Assembly: GCA_002469305.1 (NCBI GenBank)
Contig: DKEY01000149.1
Span: forward strand, 1 to 9,292
DNA length: 9,292 nucleotides
DNA from: Sulfurospirillum sp. UBA6810
Lineage (GTDB): Bacteria > Campylobacterota > Campylobacteria > Campylobacterales > Sulfurospirillaceae
Direction of reading: 5' to 3'
The notes below the pieces were generated by a model that was not told where the DNA came from, made no database searches, and saw only the letters and a list, made by a program, of their open reading frames with translations. Both the position numbers and the translations under genes were made by a program. Position 1 is the stretch's first letter; each line of letters opens with the position of its first letter. Positions 1 through 5,133 of the stretch are shown piece after piece.

Positions 1-2632
1 GTGCTGGTGTTGGCATCTTTATGAGTTCATACGGAGGGATATCTTCTGCTTTTGGTTTTATCTGTACGAGTTCTTCATCTATCTTGACTCTATCAAAATC
101 TGTGTTGAAATTGCCTGCTTCGATACGACTCATCGCTTCAATACCTTCAAATGCATCTTTACAGTAAAACACAGGTCCATCGTAGTTAGTACGACAATAC
201 TCTTCTACAAATCTATCCGTAAGAGCCGCTCCACCTAGGATAACAGGTACTTTTATACCCATCTCTTTGAGTGTTTCTAAGTTTTCTTTCATCACAGCGG
301 TTGATTTTACCAAAAGTCCACTCATCCCGATAGCATCACCATCATGCTCTTTGAGTGCTTTGAGAAAATCTTGTAAATCTGCCTTTATGCCTATGTTGAC
401 TACTTTGAAGCCATTGTTTGAGAGGATGATATCAACAAGGTTTTTACCAACATCATGTACATCTCCTTTGACAGTTCCAAGGATAAGCGTTGTTTTACTC
501 TCTTTTTCTTTTTTTGGTAAGTATGGGTTGAGATAATCCACACTTGCTTTCATCACTTCAGCGCTTTGCAAGACAAAAGGAAGTTGCATCTTTCCACTTC
601 CAAAAAGTTCCCCTACTACTTTCATGGCATCTATGAGGATTTTATTTACTATTGCTTCAGCTGCTATCTCATCTTTTGCAGTTGCTAAGAGTGGAAGCAT
701 CCTCTCTTTATCTCCATCTATAAGAAGCTTTGCAAGTTTTTCTTCGGTACTAAGCGCGTTGTAGGCTTCATCATCTTCCACTTTCTGCTCACTTACATCA
801 GAAAAATACTCTATAAATTTAAAGAGTGGATCACCATTTTCTCTGCGATTAAAAAGTAAATCTTCACAAATTTTTATCTGCTCGTCACTTATCTTGTGCA
901 TAGGAAGTGTGTTTTTGACATTGACTATCGCCATGCTAAGTCCAGCCTCCACACAATGGTGTAAAAAGACAGAGTTGAGATACTCCCTTGCATGTTTAGC
1001 CAAGCCAAAAGAGATATTTGAAATCCCTAACACAAATCCAACTTCAGGATGTCTTTGCCCAAACTCTCGTATCGCTTCGATAGTCTCGATGGCTGCAGTA
1101 TGGTACTCAGCATCTCCACTACCTACTGTAAAAGTGAGAAGATCAAAAACTAAATCACTTGGATTGAGCTGGTGTTTTTGGGTTGCAAGTTCATAGATAC
1201 GCTGTGCTATGTCTATCTTTTCTTGTTTTGTTTTAGCCATTCCCTTTTCATCTATCGTTAAACAAACAAGTGAACAACCATATCTTTTAGCTAAGATACA
1301 TACCTTATCAAACTTCTCTATCCCATCTTCTAGGTTGACTGAGTTGATGATAGGTTTACCACCTATATTTTTAAGCGCTACTTCAAGAGCATTCAGCTGT
1401 GTAGTATCTGGCATAAGAGGTAAAAGTATCTTTTGCGTATATCTAGAAACAACTTCTTGCATGTCTTTACTCTCATCACGACCAGCAAATCCAACACTCA
1501 CGTCAATCCCATGAGCCCCACTTCTGACTTGCTGTTGGGCTACTGAGAGAGTTCCCTCATAATCCTCTGCCAAAAGTAACTCACGAAAGGCTTTTGAACC
1601 TGTGGCATTGGAGCGTTCGCCTATGAGAAATGGTGCAGGGTCTTGTTTGAGCGCTCTTGTTTCAAACAAAGAGGCGATAGAAGTTGCAACATCTCCTTTT
1701 GGAGGTAGTGGCACTTTGCCCACTACTCTTTTTGAAAGTTCTAAGATATGCTGTGGCGTTGTTCCACAACATCCTCCCAAGATGCAAACTCCATTTATCT
1801 CTAAAAACTTCTCTTGCAAGTTTGAAAACTCATCTGGTCCCATAGGATAAAAGGTATGCCCTCCTCTGTTTTGAGGCAGACCTGCATTTGCATGAACACT
1901 GATAGGAAATTTACACACTTCACTAAGCGTTTTGATATGTTTTGCTACTTGTTCAGGTCCTGTTCCACAGTTAAAACCTAAAGATAAGATATCAAATGGC
2001 TCTAAGATAGTTGCTATCGTCGTAGCATCTGTTCCTATAAGCATAGTACCACTAAGTTCTATGGTAACAGAAACCATGATAGGAATTTCTTTGTTTTTTT
2101 CTTTGCTTGCATCACTCATCGCATGTAAAGCTGCTTTTATCTGTAAAGGGTCTTGTGCCGTTTCGATTAAAAAAGCATCAATACCTCCATCAATAAGTCC
2201 TCTTGAAGTTTGAAGATAGCCTTCATACATCTCATCATAACTGATATGACCTAGTGAGGGAAGTTTTGTTCCAGGTCCTACCGCACCAGCTGCAAACCTT
2301 GGTTTCTCAGCACTTGAGAACTCTACACACAACTCTTTAACTAGTTTTGCACCCTCATAGGAAAGTTCATACGCTCTTTCACCTATATCATAATCATCCA
2401 GTACCCAAGGCAATGCTCCAAAGGTATTTGTCTTTATGATATCCGCTCCAGCTTTGAGATAGCCTCTATGAATTTTTGATATAACTTCTTTACATGTAAC
2501 ATTTAAAAGTTCATTACAACCCTCATTATTTTCCCAAGCAGCTTGGGGTATAGTTGCAGCTTGTATCTGCGTACCCATGGCGCCATCGATGATTAAAATT
2601 TTTTGTTTGATTAACTCTTTGATGTTTGTCAC
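1..2632 (-). CDS. metH: Cobalamin-dependent methionine synthase (5-methyltetrahydrofolate--homocysteine methyltransferase), C-terminus beyond the window
   Basis: This cytoplasmic enzyme transfers the methyl group of 5-methyl-tetrahydrofolate through methylcobalamin to homocysteine, giving methionine. Reading from the GTG at 2632, 877 full codons are present without a stop. The homocysteine domain (about residues 1-310) opens with IDGAMGTQIQ and carries the zinc ligands Cys222 (GFNCG) and Cys288-Cys289 (GGCCGTTPQH). The pterin-binding domain (about 330-600) starts with IGERSNATGSKAF. The helical cap (FGSGKMQLP, about 675) is followed by the B12 domain with the DxHxxG motif (GDVHDVGKN), His726 being the lower cobalt ligand. 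Sequence leaves the window after KMPTPA, just before the expected AdoMet-binding reactivation domain; the family is usually about 1150-1230 residues. GTG is chosen because AGGAA lies 4 nt upstream and no in-frame ATG precedes the conserved N-terminus. It is divergent from amtB. Identification is secure; only the end is unseen. Confidence 0.97.
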   Translation of the reverse strand, partial: MTNIKELIKQKILIIDGAMGTQIQAATIPQAAWENNEGCNELLNVTCKEVISKIHRGYLKAGADIIKTNTFGALPWVLDDYDIGERAYELSYEGAKLVKELCVEFSSAEKPRFAAGAVGPGTKLPSLGHISYDEMYEGYLQTSRGLIDGGIDAFLIETAQDPLQIKAALHAMSDASKEKNKEIPIMVSVTIELSGTMLIGTDATTIATILEPFDILSLGFNCGTGPEQVAKHIKTLSEVCKFPISVHANAGLPQNRGGHTFYPMGPDEFSNLQEKFLEINGVCILGGCCGTTPQHILELSKRVVGKVPLPPKGDVATSIASLFETRALKQDPAPFLIGERSNATGSKAFRELLLAEDYEGTLSVAQQQVRSGAHGIDVSVGFAGRDESKDMQEVVSRYTQKILLPLMPDTTQLNALEVALKNIGGKPIINSVNLEDGIEKFDKVCILAKRYGCSLVCLTIDEKGMAKTKQEKIDIAQRIYELATQKHQLNPSDLVFDLLTFTVGSGDAEYHTAAIETIEAIREFGQRHPEVGFVLGISNISFGLAKHAREYLNSVFLHHCVEAGLSMAIVNVKNTLPMHKISDEQIKICEDLLFNRRENGDPLFKFIEYFSDVSEQKVEDDEAYNALSTEEKLAKLLIDGDKERMLPLLATAKDEIAAEAIVNKILIDAMKVVGELFGSGKMQLPFVLQSAEVMKASVDYLNPYLPKKEKESKTTLILGTVKGDVHDVGKNLVDIILSNNGFKVVNIGIKADLQDFLKALKEHDGDAIGMSGLLVKSTAVMKENLETLKEMGIKVPVILGGAALTDRFVEEYCRTNYDGPVFYCKDAFEGIEAMSRIEAGNFNTDFDRVKIDEELVQIKPKAEDIPPYELIKMPTPA
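2490..2499. repeat. TTACATGTAA palindrome, copy 1 (inside metH)
   Basis: This is a perfect 10-bp palindrome within the N-terminal part of metH. It is the only coding copy not read as Leu-His-Val; here the bases fall in Val45-Thr46-Cys47. It belongs to the seven-copy TACATGTAA set of this window. Confidence 0.6.
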
Positions 2633-2639
2633 AATATTT

Positions 2640-2657
2640 CCTATACATATATATAGG
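2640..2657 (-). promoter_or_regulatory. metH leader hairpin that pairs the Shine-Dalgarno
   Basis: On the metH mRNA strand, arms CCTATA and TATAGG (6 bp each) flank a 6-nt loop, TATATG. The 3' arm ends in the AGG of the metH ribosome binding site (AGGAA, GTG start 4 nt further on), so folding would hide the site. The stem is short and mostly A-U, so its stability is doubtful. A regulatory role is inference. No cobalamin or SAM riboswitch consensus is visible in the short leader. Confidence 0.35.
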
Positions 2658-2663
2658 ACTTAT

Positions 2664-2669
2664 ATTATC
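2664..2669 (-). promoter_or_regulatory. Possible -10 box for metH
   Basis: GATAAT on the minus strand is a 5/6 match to TATAAT and would start a transcript near 2657, giving a leader of roughly 25 nt. No convincing -35 is seen, which is common in Campylobacterota. The surrounding region is AT-rich, so chance matches are likely. Confidence 0.3.
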
Positions 2670-2698
2670 CAAATAGTTATAAAAAACTTCTAAATACT

Positions 2699-2710
2699 TT
2701 TACATGTAAA
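2699..2710. repeat. TTTACATGTAAA 12-bp palindrome, copy 2 (intergenic)
   Basis: This is the only non-coding copy of the TACATGTAA set and one of the two longest (12 bp, perfect). It sits between the divergent metH and amtB genes, upstream of the proposed promoters of both, so it could be an operator. Bases 2697-2711 are the exact reverse complement of 5390-5404 inside the molybdoenzyme gene. Confidence 0.55.
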
Positions 2711-2749
2711 GAGAAAAAAATGAGGATGAATAAATTTTAATTTTCAAAC

Positions 2750-2766
2750 TGATTATTTTTTAATCA
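2750..2766. promoter_or_regulatory. Inverted repeat TGATTA-N5-TAATCA upstream of amtB
   Basis: This perfect 6-bp dyad with a T5 spacer covers the place where the -35 contact would lie relative to the TATTAT at 2777. That makes it a candidate regulator site for amtB-glnK. The half-site spacing does not fit FNR (TTGAT-N4-ATCAA). No sigma-54 -24/-12 element is visible. The regulator is unknown. Confidence 0.3.
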
Positions 2767-2776
2767 ATAAAAAGAG

Positions 2777-2782
2777 TATTAT
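2777..2782 (+). promoter_or_regulatory. Possible -10 box for amtB-glnK
   Basis: TATTAT is a 5/6 match to the -10 consensus and would give a leader of about 45 nt. TACAAT at 2799-2804 is an alternative giving a shorter leader. No clear -35 is present. An unusually strong Shine-Dalgarno, GGAGGT at 2824-2829, lies 5 nt before the amtB ATG. Confidence 0.4.
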
Positions 2783-2834
2783 CATTTCATTTTGTTGTTA
2801 CAATTTCATCAGTTAATTTAAACGGAGGTCGAAA

Positions 2835-4049
2835 ATGGAAAATTTCGCAGATGTCAAGTATATACTTGATGGTTTCTTACTGGTTATGTCAGGCGCACTT
2901 GTTATGTGGATGGCAGCAGGTTTCGCTATGCTTGAAGCAGGTCTTACAAGAACAAAGAACAACGTTGTTATTTTAAGCAAAAACGTTCTTTTGTTTGCAA
3001 TCTCTTGTATCATGTACTACTTTGTAGGATACAATTTGATGTATGGTGAGGGCAATGCTTTCATAGGTAGCGGTTTCGCTCTTAGTGGTATGAGTAATGG
3101 TGATCACTCACTTATGGCAGATTTCTTCTTCCAAGTAGTGTTTGTTGCAACTGCAGCATCTGTTATCTCTGGTGTTGTTGCTGAGAGAATGAAGCTTTGG
3201 CCATTCTTGATCTTTGTTGTGTTTTTATCAGCGGTTATCTATCCAATCCAAGGTCACTGGACATGGGGTGGTACAGCTTTAGGTGGTGTGATAGATGGTT
3301 TCTCTGACTTTGCTGGATCTACGATAGTTCACTCTGTTGGTGGTTGGGCTGCGTTAGCAGGTGTTTTACTACTAGGTGCTAGAAAAGGTAAGTATAGTGC
3401 AGATGGAAAAGTGAGACCAATCCCTGGTTCAAATCTACCACTTGCAACTTTAGGTACATTTATCCTTTGGATGGGTTGGTTTGGATTTAACGGTGGTAGC
3501 CAACTTGCTCTTGGAAGTAAAGATGATATCGATGCAATCGGCTTAGTATTTGCTGATACAAATATGGCTGCTGCTGCTGGTGCTATAACAGCTGCAATAG
3601 TTACACAAATCATCTATAAAAAAGTTGATTTGACTATGGTGTTAAATGGTGCTCTTTCAGGTCTTGTTGCGGTTACAGCTGGTCCAAACTTGGGTATGGG
3701 TGTATCTTTCATCGAAGGTGTTGTTGGTGGTATCTTAGTTGTTCTAGCAATTCCATTTTGGGATAAGTTAAAGATAGATGATCCAGTTGGTGCTCTTTCT
3801 GTTCACTTGGTAAATGGTATCTGGGGAACACTAGCAGTAGGTATCTTTAGTCCAGATGTAACTTTTATGGCGCAACTTAAAGGTGTAGTTGTTATCGGTG
3901 CGTTTGTTTTCGTAGCATCATTTATTGTTTGGTTTGCTCTTAAAGTTATCATGGGTATCAGAGTAGGTGAAGAAGAAGAGTATGATGGAGAAGATTTACA
4001 CGAGTGTGGATTGGAAGCATATCCAGAATTTAACAAACAATCAATGTAA
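2835..4049 (+). CDS. amtB: Ammonium transporter, Amt family
   Basis: This inner-membrane trimeric channel brings ammonium/ammonia into the cell when nitrogen is scarce. The 404 residues match the usual Amt length and form about 11 hydrophobic segments, beginning directly with TM1 and no separate signal peptide. The family signature DFAGSTIVH lies at 158-166. The pore twin histidines are His166 and His324 (GALSVHLVNGIWG). Likely periplasmic gate aromatics are Phe99 and Phe103, with Trp144 (WTWGG) at the recruitment site and Phe218 in GWFGFNGGS. The cytoplasmic tail (EEYDGEDLHECGLEAYP, about 381-397) has the conserved pattern that contacts PII. The ATG is fixed by GGAGGT 5 nt upstream. glnK follows after 12 bp, so the pair is almost certainly one operon, with GlnK blocking the channel when nitrogen is plentiful. 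Confidence 0.97.
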   Translation: MENFADVKYILDGFLLVMSGALVMWMAAGFAMLEAGLTRTKNNVVILSKNVLLFAISCIMYYFVGYNLMYGEGNAFIGSGFALSGMSNGDHSLMADFFFQVVFVATAASVISGVVAERMKLWPFLIFVVFLSAVIYPIQGHWTWGGTALGGVIDGFSDFAGSTIVHSVGGWAALAGVLLLGARKGKYSADGKVRPIPGSNLPLATLGTFILWMGWFGFNGGSQLALGSKDDIDAIGLVFADTNMAAAAGAITAAIVTQIIYKKVDLTMVLNGALSGLVAVTAGPNLGMGVSFIEGVVGGILVVLAIPFWDKLKIDDPVGALSVHLVNGIWGTLAVGIFSPDVTFMAQLKGVVVIGAFVFVASFIVWFALKVIMGIRVGEEEEYDGEDLHECGLEAYPEFNKQSM

Positions 4050-4061
4050 GAGGATAAAACA

Positions 4062-4400
4062 ATGAAAAAAATTGAAGCAATTATCAAACCTTTTAAACTT
4101 GAAGATGTAAAAGATGCTCTCTCTACACTTGAGTTAACAGGTATGACGGTGAGTGAAGTAAGAGGATATGGAAGACAACAAGGCCACTCTGAGTTATACA
4201 GAGGGGCTGAGTATGTGGTTGACTTTTTACCAAAAATCAAAATTGAAATCGTTGTAAAAGATGAAATGGTTGATGAAGTACTTAAAGTTATAACAGAAAA
4301 TGCAAAAACTGGTAAAATTGGTGATGGTAAGATATTTGTCTCTTCGATAGAGAGATCTATCCGTATCAGAACTGGTGAGACTGACGACGAAGCATTATAA
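4062..4400 (+). CDS. glnK: Nitrogen regulatory protein PII, GlnK type
   Basis: This small trimeric signal protein senses 2-oxoglutarate and ATP/ADP and controls AmtB and, in other bacteria, nitrogen assimilation enzymes. At 112 residues it is exactly the family length. The T-loop (about 37-55) contains YRGAEY with Tyr51, the residue uridylylated by GlnD in enterobacteria. The second signature, TGKIGDGKIFV, spans 83-93 and includes Lys90. The nucleotide-binding arginines Arg101 and Arg103 are also present. The start has an AGAGGA ribosome site 7 nt upstream. Placement directly behind amtB is the reason to call it GlnK rather than GlnB; sequence alone does not separate the two. Whether Tyr51 is modified in this organism cannot be judged, as no glnD is in view. 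An intrinsic terminator follows within 7 bp. Confidence 0.95.
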   Translation: MKKIEAIIKPFKLEDVKDALSTLELTGMTVSEVRGYGRQQGHSELYRGAEYVVDFLPKIKIEIVVKDEMVDEVLKVITENAKTGKIGDGKIFVSSIERSIRIRTGETDDEAL

Positions 4401-4406
4401 TCTTTT

Positions 4407-4433
4407 GGGAGAGTTACGACTCTCCCTTTTTTT
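4407..4433 (+). terminator. Intrinsic terminator of amtB-glnK
   Basis: A perfect 8-bp stem, GGGAGAGT/ACTCTCCC (4407-4414 with 4419-4426), is closed by a UACG tetraloop of the stable UNCG class and followed by seven T. The T tract overlaps the stop codon (4432-4434) of the convergent minus-strand gene. In the minus direction the hairpin is followed by AAAAGATT, so it is not a good terminator for that operon. Confidence 0.9.
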
Positions 4434-5133
4434 AAAACTCTTTTTGACTAAAAACTCTATAAATCGTTACCAAATTAAAGCAAAGCTCACTCAACATAAT
4501 AAGCTCCCAATGAGAGATAATCTTTAGAAACTCCATATCTTCACTTAAATCTTCAAAATCTATAGAACAAGAGAAACCATAGTCCAAACTTGGAGAGCCA
4601 ATTTCAGGTAAATCTCTTGAATAAACAAGGTCAAAGGATATATGAGTATCTCTTTGCATCCTTCTAATTCGTTTTAGTGTTCCTGCAAAGTCTTTTTCAC
4701 TCAGCTTGATTTGAGCATGTATATTGTGTGAGAGAACATTTCTGACAAAAGAGAGGATATCAAAAAAGTTTTCAAACTGGTCTGCGAGTTTGACTTGCAT
4801 GAAACTTCTAAAAGGTGACTCCAACCTCAGGGCTTCAACCATAGCCATACAAATACCACGATAAGAGTTAAAATCCACAAAATACTCATAAAGAGTTATC
4901 TCACTGTTTTCTTTGCCAAAAGAGTCTTGTAGTAGTTCTTTTACTATATGAGAGTTAAATCTGTAAACTTGTGCGCTATCTAACTCTTTTTTTATCTCTA
5001 AATCATAAGAGGACAAATCCTCTTTTTTAGAAAGCCTATCAAAAAAATTTCCTACATGTAAGAAATAAAAATTTTGTTCAACAAGTAAAAGTGCATCTTC
5101 TAGGAGTATCTCATTTTTCACTAGCTTAGCCAA
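4432..5133 (-). CDS. Unrecognised cytoplasmic protein with a HEPN-like R-N-x3-H motif
   Basis: I do not recognise this family. The protein is 233 residues from the TTG at 5133, or 229 from the GTG at 5121. It has no signal peptide or membrane segment and looks largely helical. The most distinctive stretch, about 115-140, contains RNVLSHN with Arg131, Asn132 and His136. This fits the R-x4-H pattern (often RN-x3-H) of HEPN domains, which include RNases and RNA-binding partners such as HepT. One short motif is weak proof. It is the last gene of the molybdoenzyme operon and its 5' end overlaps the molybdoenzyme gene by 8 bp, so a link to that enzyme is expected. An all-helical TorD-like maturation chaperone is the obvious alternative, but I see no TorD signature. 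The TTG start has AAGGA directly against it; the GTG at 5121 has it 12 nt upstream, so the true start may be 5121. Confidence 0.8.
   Translation of the reverse strand: MAKLVKNEILLEDALLLVEQNFYFLHVGNFFDRLSKKEDLSSYDLEIKKELDSAQVYRFNSHIVKELLQDSFGKENSEITLYEYFVDFNSYRGICMAMVEALRLESPFRSFMQVKLADQFENFFDILSFVRNVLSHNIHAQIKLSEKDFAGTLKRIRRMQRDTHISFDLVYSRDLPEIGSPSLDYGFSCSIDFEDLSEDMEFLKIISHWELIMLSELCFNLVTIYRVFSQKEF
5053..5061 (-). repeat. TACATGTAA motif, copy 3
   Basis: On the minus strand the bases read TTACATGTA in frame as Leu25-His26-Val27 of the 233-residue protein. It is one of seven copies in the window. It is imperfect as a 10-bp palindrome because its left flank is C. Confidence 0.55.

Noticed and set aside
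267..2213. Five plus-strand open frames of about 80-100 codons antisense to metH
   Set aside because: They lie opposite a clearly conserved metH reading frame, have no ribosome sites or recognisable domains, and are shadows of its codon bias.
2633..2834. Cobalamin or SAM riboswitch ahead of metH
   Set aside because: The likely leader is only tens of bases long and no B12-box or SAM-riboswitch core is visible.
2813..4240. Three minus-strand open frames opposite amtB-glnK (2813-3013, 3329-3613, 3803-4240)
   Set aside because: They are antisense to two securely identified genes, and the longest crosses the amtB-glnK junction. Their composition mirrors the complement of the real genes.
4432..5133. 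TorD/DmsD-type molybdoenzyme chaperone
   Set aside because: Position and helical character fit, but I could not find the conserved TorD acidic/Pro-Asp-His pattern, so the name is not supported.
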